From assembly GCA_002422505.1 (NCBI GenBank), contig DIVX01000064.1:1715-15568 (forward strand): a stretch of DNA of 13,854 bases, given 5' to 3'. The stretch is from Desulfovibrio sp. UBA6121. Lineage in GTDB: Bacteria; Desulfobacterota; Desulfovibrionia; Desulfovibrionales; Desulfovibrionaceae. The notes below the pieces were generated by a model. That model did not search any database and was not told where the DNA came from. It saw only the letters and a program-made list of their open reading frames with translations. The translations under genes and the position numbers were made by a program. This document shows positions 8,562 to 13,854 of this stretch, piece after piece. The first letter of the stretch is position 1; each line of letters begins with the position of its first letter.

Positions 8562-8588
8562 AAAATCGCAGGGGCGGACGCCGATTTT
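8562..8588 (-). terminator. Weak hairpin plus T-tract between the ATC-hydrolase and PEP-synthase-like genes
   Basis: On the minus strand AAAATCG (8582-8588) pairs with CGATTTT (8562-8568) across a 13-base loop, and the T run extends two bases further to 8560. It lies about 78 bases past the stop at 8666 and 62 bases before the ATG at 8500. It could be a partial terminator or an attenuator in the leader of the PEP-synthase-like gene. The stem is only 7 bp and partly AT, so efficiency is doubtful. Confidence 0.35.
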
Positions 8589-8598
8589 CAGCAATGTC

Positions 8599-8627
8599 AC
8601 AGTACAGAAAGCCAGCGCGCTGCGCAA
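8599..8627 (-). promoter_or_regulatory. Candidate weak promoter before the PEP-synthase-like gene
   Basis: Minus-strand TTGCGC (8622-8627) and TACTGT (8599-8604) are separated by exactly 17 bases. The -35 matches four and the -10 three of six consensus positions. Transcription would begin near 8592, just before the hairpin at 8562-8588. Weak, similarity-based prediction. Confidence 0.25.
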
Positions 8628-8665
8628 GGCGCCGGGCCAAACATCCGGGGCGCTTCTGCCCTGTG

Positions 8666-9499
8666 CTAATAGCCCCGCAGGGCGATGCCCTGGGCCTCGC
8701 TTTCCCAACCCTGGGTCACGGGGCGGTTCTGCTTGTAGCGGAAGTCGCACAGGGAGTCGCCCTGGGCCAGGGTATGCGCGCGCGCAAGGCCCGTGCCCAT
8801 GGCCCGGGACATGGTGAAGTCGTTCAGGCAGAAGTAGGGCGCGACATCGCCCACGCCGTTGGCCTGGAAGTACTTCACCGCGCCGCACTCGCTGTAGTCG
8901 TAGCCCAGGTCGAAATCCTGGCCGTTGCCGTAAACGGCCCTGCCCACCCAGTCCGCCGGGTGGTTGCGCCTTTGCGTTTCCTCGGTCCAGGCGCGCAGGT
9001 CGTCGCGCCCGGCCGGGCTGAACATGGCCGCGCCTTCCCGCGCCAGGGCCAGGGCCGCCTGGGGGTTGGCCAGCTGCCCGGAAACCTCACGGGCGCACAG
9101 GTCGTAGAACAGCCGCCCGGCCATGGCCTCCGGCAGGCCGTGCGCGCGCATGGCCTGGGCCAGGGCGGCCAGCCACACGGCCTCCTCCAGGCTCACCTCG
9201 TTGCGGTTGGCGGGGCCGATGTCTGGCACGCGGGGCAGCAGGGCGTCCAGGCGCAAGGGGCAGTCCTTGGCCACGGCCTTGGCCTCTTGCGGGCCGATGA
9301 CCGGCGTGAGCCAGGCCTGCGCGCCCTGCACCACCCCGGCAAAGCCGCGTGCGATGCGCACGGCGCGTTCGGGGGCCTTCCGGGGTGTTGCCGCCAGCAG
9401 GCCAGCGGGAAAGAAACAGGCGCAGGCCGTAAAGCCCAGGCCGAGGCGGAAGCCCTGTGTGAGAAAGCGGCGTCTGGTCAGGAAGGCTGTGCTGTGCAT
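8666..9499 (-). CDS. Tat-exported L-2-amino-thiazoline-4-carboxylic acid hydrolase family protein
   Basis: 277-residue protein. The N-terminus has a twin-arginine signal: TRRRFLTQG at residues 8-16, a hydrophobic stretch to about 35, and a plausible cleavage site near LLAA (34-37). This predicts folded export to the periplasm. The C-terminal part fits the ATC hydrolase family (L-2-amino-thiazoline-4-carboxylate ring opening, part of cysteine formation from DL-ATC in pseudomonads). The pattern seen is Cys205 in DYSECGAVKYFQANG, then PYFCLNDF (Cys224), then RAHTLAQGDSLCDFRYK (Cys251, Asp252). The family is broad and most members have no tested substrate, so the reaction here is uncertain, and a periplasmic location would be unusual for that pathway. 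The ATG at 9499 follows GCGAGG. It lies upstream of the PEP-synthase-like gene in the same direction with a 165-base gap, so co-transcription is possible but not tight. Confidence 0.82.
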   Translation of the reverse strand: MHSTAFLTRRRFLTQGFRLGLGFTACACFFPAGLLAATPRKAPERAVRIARGFAGVVQGAQAWLTPVIGPQEAKAVAKDCPLRLDALLPRVPDIGPANRNEVSLEEAVWLAALAQAMRAHGLPEAMAGRLFYDLCAREVSGQLANPQAALALAREGAAMFSPAGRDDLRAWTEETQRRNHPADWVGRAVYGNGQDFDLGYDYSECGAVKYFQANGVGDVAPYFCLNDFTMSRAMGTGLARAHTLAQGDSLCDFRYKQNRPVTQGWESEAQGIALRGY

Positions 9500-9528
9500 G
9501 GCGGCCTCGCGGAGGATCTCTTTCGTCC

Positions 9529-9557
9529 ATTATGGCGGGTTTCCGCACCGTGGGCAA
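9529..9557 (-). promoter_or_regulatory. Sigma-70-type promoter upstream of the Tat ATC-hydrolase gene
   Basis: On the minus strand TTGCCC (9552-9557) and CATAAT (9529-9534) are separated by 17 bases. The -10 matches five and the -35 four of six consensus positions. The predicted transcript starts about 22 bases before the ATG at 9499. This is the best-looking promoter in the window, in the divergent gap between the minus-strand unit and the sugar cluster. Confidence 0.5.
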
Positions 9558-9615
9558 GGGCTGCGCGCGCAGGGCGGCGGAGCGGTGCGGCCCTGGCTTC
9601 GGCCTGCTGCCGCCA

Positions 9616-9644
9616 TTGCGAGGCCCGGGCAAAAAGGCTAGGGT
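9616..9644 (+). promoter_or_regulatory. Possible weak promoter of the sugar-activation cluster
   Basis: TTGCGA (9616-9621) and TAGGGT (9639-9644) are separated by 17 bases, about 30 bases before the ATG at 9674. The -10 is poor (three of six). Some promoter is expected here because the gene is divergently oriented from its left neighbour, but this exact site is uncertain. Confidence 0.22.
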
Positions 9645-9673
9645 GCCGCGCAGTCGAACACGGAGGCAGAGCC

Positions 9674-10378
9674 ATGTACAAAGGCAAGCGCATTCTGGCC
9701 ACCATCAACGCGCGCGGCGGCAGCAAAGGCCTGCCGGGCAAGAACATCCGCGACCTGGGCGGCCTGCCGCTCATCGCCTGGAGCATCCGCGAGGCCAGGC
9801 GCTCGGCGTACATCGACCGGCTCATCGTGTCCTCCGACGACGAGGGCATTCTGGCCGTGGCGCGCTCCCACGGGGCGCAAACGCCCTTTGTGCGCCCGCC
9901 GGAGCTTGCGCGCGACGACACCCCCGGCGTGGACCCGGTGCTGCACGCCGTGGACGCCCTGGGCGGGCCGCAGGCCTATGATTACATCGTGCTGCTGCAA
10001 CCCACCTCGCCCCTGCGCACCGTGGAGGACATCGACGGCTGCATCGCCGCCTGCCTGGATGCGGGCCATTCCTGCATGCTCAGTGTCACCGAGGCGGACG
10101 AGAGCCCCTACTACATGTTCAGCATGGAGCAAAACGGTCTGCTCTCGCCGGTCATCGCGCAGGAGCGCTTCCACACCCGCAGGCAGGACCTGCCCCGCGT
10201 GGTGGTTCCCAACGGCGCGGTCTACGTGGCCGACTGTGCCTGGCTGGCCAGGACCCGCAGCTACCTGACCCCGGAGACGCGCGGCTATGAAATGCCGCGA
10301 GAACGCTCCCAGGACGTGGACGGCCTGCTTGATTTCGACATCTGCGAACTGCTGCTGCGCAAGGCGGGCCGCATCTAA
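9674..10378 (+). CDS. CMP-sugar (acylneuraminate-type) cytidylyltransferase
   Basis: 234-residue cytoplasmic enzyme predicted to couple CTP to a nonulosonic-acid-like or related sugar, giving a CMP-sugar and pyrophosphate. Visible family motifs are the nucleotide-binding loop INARGGSKGLPGKNI (11-25), SSDDEGI (53-59), RDDTPGVDPVLHAVD (80-94), LLQPTSPLRT (107-116), RRQDLPRVVVPNGAVYV (169-185), and DVDGLLDF (214-221), whose aspartates would bind Mg2+. Length is normal for a single-domain NeuA/PseF-like enzyme. The ATG is preceded by GGAGG at 7-base spacing. It heads a plus-strand cluster with two oxidoreductases, the first starting 16 bases downstream. The sugar (neuraminic, pseudaminic, legionaminic, KDO-like or other) cannot be told from sequence, so no gene symbol is given. 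No sugar synthase or glycosyltransferase lies in the window. Confidence 0.9.
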   Translation: MYKGKRILATINARGGSKGLPGKNIRDLGGLPLIAWSIREARRSAYIDRLIVSSDDEGILAVARSHGAQTPFVRPPELARDDTPGVDPVLHAVDALGGPQAYDYIVLLQPTSPLRTVEDIDGCIAACLDAGHSCMLSVTEADESPYYMFSMEQNGLLSPVIAQERFHTRRQDLPRVVVPNGAVYVADCAWLARTRSYLTPETRGYEMPRERSQDVDGLLDFDICELLLRKAGRI

Positions 10379-10394
10379 AATGAACGGAGAGGCA

Positions 10395-11471
10395 ATGAAG
10401 GACGTACGCGCCGCAGTCATCGGGCTGGGCGGCATGGGCAGGCGGCATGTGGCCGCCCTGGACGGGCTGGCGGGCCAGGGCGTGCGCACGGTGGCCGTGT
10501 GCGACATGAACCTTGCGGCCGCGCAGGAGTTCGCCGCAGGCAGGGCGGAAGCCGCTGGCGGCGCGCCGCGCGCCTGCGCCGACTGGCGCGAGCTGTTCGC
10601 CGGAGAAAGCGTCGGCGGCATCGATCTCCTGTGCGTGGCCACCAACGGACCCAGCCACCGCGACATCGTGCTGGCCGCAGCCCAGGCCAAAATTCCCTAC
10701 GTGCTGTGCGAAAAGCCCATGGGCACCAGCGGGGCCGCCACGCGTGAAATGGCCGCCGCCTGCCAGGCCGCAGGCACCCGCCTGGCCGTGAACCTGTGCC
10801 GCCGCTTTTTTTCGCGCTGCCTGCTGCTGCGTCAGGCTTTGCGCGGTGGACTGGTGGGCCGTCCCAGGCGCTTCTGGTCCCTTGTGGGCGGGGGGGGCGT
10901 GGGCTGCGTGGGCCTGCATTATTTCGACTACGCCGCCTGGCTTTTTGACGCCCGGCCCGTATGGGTGAGCGCGGAGCTGACCGCAAACCCCGCGCCCAAC
11001 GTGCGCGGCGCGCAGTTCTTCGATCCCGGCGGACAGGTGAGCGTGGGCTTCGAATGCGCCGACGGCTGGCGCTTCGTGGGCGACTTCGAGCTTTCCGAGG
11101 ATGTGCCCCGCACCTCGCGCTGCATCATCATCGGCACCGAGGGCGTGGCCGAAACCGACGACTTCATCCCCGCCCCGGCAGGCGCGGCCCGCGCCACGGC
11201 CCGCCCGCACGACCAGCGCCACGTGGTCAAGACGCGGCTGGTGCAGCCGGAGCCCGTGGCCCTGGACCACGGCCCCGCCCTGGACATAGTGCAGGCCACC
11301 CGCGACTGCCTGGCCGATTTGCTGGGCCCCCACGCGCAGCCCACCGTGCAGGCGGGCGTGGAGTCGGTGGACGTGGTGCTGGCCGCGCACTTGTCCTCGC
11401 GCCAGGGCGGCGCGCGCGTGGCCCTGCCCCTTTCCGGCGCGGGGCTGCAGCTCGACGTGCCCATAACCTAA
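10395..11471 (+). CDS. Gfo/Idh/MocA family NAD(P)-dependent oxidoreductase (first copy)
   Basis: 358-residue predicted sugar dehydrogenase/reductase. The N-terminal Rossmann fold has GLGGMGRRH (10-18) for dinucleotide binding. The family EKP motif is CEKPMG (105-110). The likely catalytic HxxD is in GLHYFDYA (H175, D178). The C-terminal alpha/beta domain follows. The ATG at 10395 is preferred because GGAGAGG lies just before it; the ATG at 10380 touches the previous stop region and has no ribosome site. It follows the cytidylyltransferase after 16 bases and is followed after 17 bases by a second family member, so the three are almost certainly one operon. A run of eight G (10890-10897) encodes GGG inside the protein and could be slippage-prone. 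The substrate is unknown; a precursor of the CMP-activated sugar is the natural guess. Confidence 0.9.
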   Translation: MKDVRAAVIGLGGMGRRHVAALDGLAGQGVRTVAVCDMNLAAAQEFAAGRAEAAGGAPRACADWRELFAGESVGGIDLLCVATNGPSHRDIVLAAAQAKIPYVLCEKPMGTSGAATREMAAACQAAGTRLAVNLCRRFFSRCLLLRQALRGGLVGRPRRFWSLVGGGGVGCVGLHYFDYAAWLFDARPVWVSAELTANPAPNVRGAQFFDPGGQVSVGFECADGWRFVGDFELSEDVPRTSRCIIIGTEGVAETDDFIPAPAGAARATARPHDQRHVVKTRLVQPEPVALDHGPALDIVQATRDCLADLLGPHAQPTVQAGVESVDVVLAAHLSSRQGGARVALPLSGAGLQLDVPIT

Positions 11472-11488
11472 GGCCCCAGGAACCCCGC

Positions 11489-12484
11489 ATGACGGCATCC
11501 GCTTCCACGCCCCGAAACGCAGAACCCTTGCGCGTCGGCCTTGTCGGCGCCGGGCTCATCGCCCGGCAGCACCTGCTGGCCCTGGCGCGCAGCCCCCACT
11601 TCACACCCGTGGGCGTGGCCTCGCGCACGGTGGTTACGGCTCAGGCCCTGGCGGGCGAGTTCGGCCTGCCCGTGGCGGCGGGCTCCCCGGCGGAACTGGT
11701 GGAAAAGGCCCGGCCCCAGGCGCTGATGGTGCTTGTTTCCCCCCAGGCCATGGCCCCGGTGGCCCTACAGTGCATGGACCTTGGCCTGCCGCTGTTTTTG
11801 GAAAAGCCCGTGGGCCTCTGCGTGGCCGAGGCCGAGGACGCCGCGCGCGCCGCGCGCGAAACCCGCACCCCGAACATGGTGGGCTTCAACCGCAGGTATT
11901 ATTCGGTGTTCGCCAAGGGGCTGGACAAGATACACCAGCGCGGGCGGCTTTTGGCCGTGCACATAGAGGGCAGCGAGCGCATGGCCGTGGCGCGCGGCAC
12001 GGGCCGCTTCGCCGAGGACGTGCTGCGGGCCTGGCTGTTCGCCAACGCCACGCACACCATCGATCTGCTGCGCCACTTCGGCGGCGAGCCGGAGGTGGTG
12101 CACGCCCTGTGCGCCAGCCTGCACGAGCCCCTGGGCGACCAGTTCGCGGCCTGCCTGCGCTTCCCTGGCGGCGTGCTGGGCTCGTACGTGGCCAACTGGC
12201 ACTCCCCCGGCGGCTGGGGCGTGGTGCTCAAGGGCGAGGGCGTGAGCGTGGAGTTCCGCCCCCTGGAGACCGGCCGCGCCACCTACGCCGACGGCAGCGT
12301 GGAGGTCATTGAACCGGACGCCTGCGAGGCCGGGCTCAAGGCGGGCTTTGCCGGGCAGCTGGCGGCCTTTGCGCAGCTGGCGCGCACCGGGGTTCTGGCC
12401 GCGCCCGCGCAGAATCTGGAAGGGGCGCTTCTGACCATGCGCCTGGCCGAGCGTTTGGCGCAAGGGGCCCTGCCCCTGGGTTGA
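11489..12484 (+). CDS. Gfo/Idh/MocA family NAD(P)-dependent oxidoreductase (second copy)
   Basis: 331-residue oxidoreductase related in fold but clearly different in sequence from its upstream neighbour. Seen: dinucleotide loop GLVGAGLIARQH (17-28), EKP motif LEKPVG (104-109), catalytic-type NATHTIDLL with H189 and D192, and a C-terminal domain with GGVLGSYVANWHSPGGWGV (227-245). The ATG at 11489 follows an AGGA ribosome site. The gene begins 17 bases after the previous stop and ends the sugar cluster. Its last 58 codons (residues 274-331) are the template of a tandem 182-bp duplication that continues past the stop, so the 3' end has been rearranged recently while the reading frame stayed intact. 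The substrate is unknown. Confidence 0.9.
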   Translation: MTASASTPRNAEPLRVGLVGAGLIARQHLLALARSPHFTPVGVASRTVVTAQALAGEFGLPVAAGSPAELVEKARPQALMVLVSPQAMAPVALQCMDLGLPLFLEKPVGLCVAEAEDAARAARETRTPNMVGFNRRYYSVFAKGLDKIHQRGRLLAVHIEGSERMAVARGTGRFAEDVLRAWLFANATHTIDLLRHFGGEPEVVHALCASLHEPLGDQFAACLRFPGGVLGSYVANWHSPGGWGVVLKGEGVSVEFRPLETGRATYADGSVEVIEPDACEAGLKAGFAGQLAAFAQLARTGVLAAPAQNLEGALLTMRLAERLAQGALPLG

Positions 12485-12670
12485 ATTTCATTGAGCCGGA
12501 CGCCTGCGAGGCCGGGCTCAAGGCAGGCTTTGCCGGGCAGCTGGCGGCCTTTGCGCAGCTGGCGCGCACCGGGGCTTTGGCCGCGCCCGCGCAGAATCTG
12601 GAAGGGGCGCTTCTGACCATGCGCCTGGCCGAGCGTTTGGCGCAAGGGGCCCTGCCCCTGGGTTGAATTT
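12307..12670 (+). repeat. 182-bp tandem duplication of the 3' end of the oxidoreductase gene
   Basis: Unit 1 is 12307-12488 and unit 2 is 12489-12670, directly abutting. They differ at four positions only: 12313/12495 (A/G), 12343/12525 (G/A), 12393/12575 (T/C) and 12395/12577 (C/T). The short sequence TCAT occurs at 12306, at the junction (12488) and just after unit 2 (12670), consistent with a microhomology-mediated duplication. The unit length is not a multiple of three. Confidence 0.97.
12489..12666 (+). pseudogene. Orphan duplicated C-terminal fragment of the oxidoreductase
   Basis: Second copy of the last 58 codons of the neighbouring oxidoreductase (IEPDACEAGLKAGF to ALPLG and stop), in another frame and after the first stop. 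A TTG at 12481 overlaps the upstream TGA and could formally open the frame, but no ribosome site is seen and the fragment has no dinucleotide fold. It is best read as non-coding debris of the duplication. The rest of the gap up to 12778 holds only a 12-base direct repeat (TGGAGCCGGGCC at 12683 and 12751) and a possible promoter. Confidence 0.85.
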
Positions 12671-12689
12671 CATCCGGCGCGCTGGAGCC

Positions 12690-12705
12690 GGGCCATCGCA
12701 TTGCC
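12690..12705 (+). promoter_or_regulatory. Possible sigma-54-type -24/-12 element
   Basis: GGC at 12691-12693 and TTGC at 12701-12704 have the GG-N10-GC spacing of sigma-54 promoters, about 75 bases before the ATG at 12779. The -24 half is only partly matched, and such pairs arise by chance in GC-rich DNA. No upstream activator site was recognised. Confidence 0.22.
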
Positions 12706-12778
12706 TGCAAACAGCTCCGGCCGGTTGCGCCTTCGCCTGCCCCGCAGCCTTGGAGCCGGGCCGAAGCCGAGGAGGACC

Positions 12779-13675
12779 ATGACCATAGCAGATTTTTCCA
12801 GAGCCCGCCCACGCATCCTGGTGGCCGACGATGAAACCATCATCGCCATGCAGATAGGCGAGCTGCTTGAGGCCGAGGGCTTTGAACTGGTCGGCGTGGC
12901 CTCCACCGCCTGCCAGGCCGTGGAAATGGCCCGCCGCCTGCGGCCCGATCTGGTGCTCATGGATATCGTCATGCCCGGCGGGGGCGAGGAGGGCGACGGC
13001 GGCCTGAACGACCCGGCAGACGGCATCGACGCCTGCTCCATGATCCAGCGGGAGCTGACGATTCCGGTGGTGCTGCTTTCCGCCCACGGGGAGGAGCACT
13101 TTCTGCGCCGGGCCCGGCGCGCCCTGCCCGCCGCGTACCTGGTCAAACCCTGCCAGAACACGCAGATACGCGCCGCCCTGGAGGTGGCCCTGGCCCTGCG
13201 CGCCAACAACGATCCCTCGGCCCCGTTCCGCCTGCGCGAGGCCCACCACCGCATCAAGAACAGCTTTTCGCTGCTGCACAGCATGCTGCGCTTCCAGGAG
13301 ATTCAGACCAAGGACCCCCAGGCGCGGCACTCCCTGGCCGATGCGGGCGCGCGCGTGCTGGCCCTGGCCAAGGCCCACGAGTCCATGATCGGCGGCGGGC
13401 CAGAGAGCATGAGCGACGCCAAGGCCCATGTGGAGCGGCTGGCCACGGCCCTGTTCTGGGGCGCAGTCGCCCCCGCCGCCCCAGTCCGCCCTGTCGCTGG
13501 AGCTCAACGTGGCCCAGCTGAGCCTGCTGCCCGCCCAGGTCATTCCCTGCGGCATCTTTTTGGCAGAGGCCCTGACCAACGCCATCAAGCACGCCTTTCC
13601 CGGCGGGCGCGCCGGGGTGGTGCGCGTTTCCCTGCGCCAGGCGGACGGCGAGGCCGAGCTGTGCATTGCCGATGA
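12779..13675 (+). CDS. Response regulator/sensor kinase (REC-HisKA_2), frameshifted before the ATPase domain
   Basis: The ATG at 12779 follows a strong GAGGAGG site. Residues about 11-135 are a receiver: D17/D18, phosphoacceptor D62 in LMDIVMPG, S101 and K123 in YLVKP. About 13 extra residues (GGEEGDGGLNDPA) sit after the phosphoacceptor loop, where receivers usually go straight from MPG to DGI. Residues about 150-228 are a HisKA_2 phosphoacceptor region (LREAHHRIKNSFSLLHSML, H156 or H157). From about residue 229 the frame turns into Arg/Pro/Gly-rich sequence with no homology sense and stops at 13675, while the expected ATPase domain continues in the +1 frame. As written, the product is a 298-residue protein with receiver and phosphoacceptor but no ATP-binding domain. 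One extra base in the G run (13458-13461) or C runs (13470-13474, 13479-13482) would explain it. Inactivating mutation and sequencing error are both possible. Confidence 0.85.
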   Translation: MTIADFSRARPRILVADDETIIAMQIGELLEAEGFELVGVASTACQAVEMARRLRPDLVLMDIVMPGGGEEGDGGLNDPADGIDACSMIQRELTIPVVLLSAHGEEHFLRRARRALPAAYLVKPCQNTQIRAALEVALALRANNDPSAPFRLREAHHRIKNSFSLLHSMLRFQEIQTKDPQARHSLADAGARVLALAKAHESMIGGGPESMSDAKAHVERLATALFWGAVAPAAPVRPVAGAQRGPAEPAARPGHSLRHLFGRGPDQRHQARLSRRARRGGARFPAPGGRRGRAVHCR

Positions 13676-13854
13676 CGGGGAAGGCTTGCAGGGCGACCCC
13701 AAGGAGCTGGGGCGCAATTCCTTTGGCCTGCAATGCCTGCACGCGGCGACGGAGCAGTTGGAGGGCCGCATGGACATTGCCAGCGAGCCGGGTCGCGGCG
13801 TGAAGGTGAGCGTGCGTTTCCCGCTGTTCGCGGACTACCAGAGCCGGTCGGCGT
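13491..13854 (+). pseudogene. Displaced HATPase domain of the REC-HisKA_2 kinase (runs off right edge)
   Basis: In the frame shifted +1 from the preceding coding region, sequence from about 13491 reads as a histidine kinase ATPase domain. It has SLELNVAQLSLLPAQVIPCG, an N box in FLAEALTNAIKHAFPGG, a G1 box IADDGEGL, then NSFGLQCLHAATEQLEG and a C-terminal VSVRFPLF. The frame is open to the last base. This is what normally follows HisKA_2 in one polypeptide, so the two parts were one gene. No ribosome site or start was seen at the junction, so it is unlikely to be translated separately. Confidence 0.85.

Noticed and set aside
5861..9673. Long plus-strand open frame running into the cytidylyltransferase
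   Set aside because: The portion before 9674 is antisense to two well-supported minus-strand genes; the true start is at 9674 with a ribosome site.
10152..12463. Minus-strand frames opposite the oxidoreductases
   Set aside because: No domain sense; GC-rich antisense frames. The plus strand has full family motifs and ribosome sites.
12307..12670. Tandem repeat considered as a CRISPR-like or satellite array
   Set aside because: There are only two units, no spacers, and the unit is a protein-coding 3' end.
12683..12762. TGGAGCCGGGCC direct repeat as an operator pair
   Set aside because: Two copies 68 bases apart in GC-rich DNA, with no symmetry or known regulator motif; not enough to call a site.
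13470..13482. Programmed +1 ribosomal frameshift in the kinase gene
   Set aside because: No stop codon, internal ribosome site or recognised slippery stop context is present at the junction; mutation or sequencing error is simpler.

Overview
This is a GC-rich bacterial window whose codon use, gene families and signalling content fit a sulfate-reducing Desulfovibrionaceae-type deltaproteobacterium. That assignment is an inference from gene style; no rRNA or taxonomic marker is present. It holds eight intact or edge-cut genes, one gene broken by an apparent frameshift, one insertion-sequence remnant and one partial tandem gene duplication. No tRNA, rRNA or CRISPR array was seen.

Region 1 (1-5309, minus strand) is a tightly coupled signalling operon read right to left. 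It encodes a 97-residue two-helix membrane protein, a 1235-residue sodium/solute-symporter-like protein fused to STAC-like, two PAS and histidine kinase modules, and a response regulator with DUF3369 and HD-GYP domains that is cut by the left window edge. The genes overlap by 8 and 4 bases, so they are very probably co-translated. The likely logic is that solute binding or transport drives the kinase, which phosphorylates a regulator that degrades cyclic di-GMP.

Region 2 (5310-5812) carries the operon's upstream region and a 3' remnant of an IS481-type transposase. The remnant faces the next gene, and the two reading frames stop in the same CTAG.

Region 3 (5813-9499, minus strand) has a PEP-synthase-like protein with a nucleotide-binding domain and a phosphohistidine domain, but a C-terminal half that is not the usual PEP/pyruvate TIM barrel. 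Upstream of it lies a Tat-exported protein of the L-2-amino-thiazoline-4-carboxylate hydrolase family. A good -35/-10 pair lies just upstream of the latter.

Region 4 (9674-12484, plus strand) is a small sugar-activation cluster: a CMP-sugar (acylneuraminate-type) cytidylyltransferase followed by two Gfo/Idh/MocA-type NAD(P)-dependent oxidoreductases. This suggests synthesis of an unusual nucleotide-activated sugar for a surface glycan. The 3' end of the last gene is duplicated in tandem (182-bp unit, four mismatches), leaving a 58-codon orphan copy after the stop.

Region 5 (12779-13854, plus strand) is a REC-HisKA_2-HATPase signalling protein. Its ATPase part is in a different frame from its receiver and phosphoacceptor part, so it is either a real pseudogene or a homopolymer sequencing error. 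It runs off the right edge.
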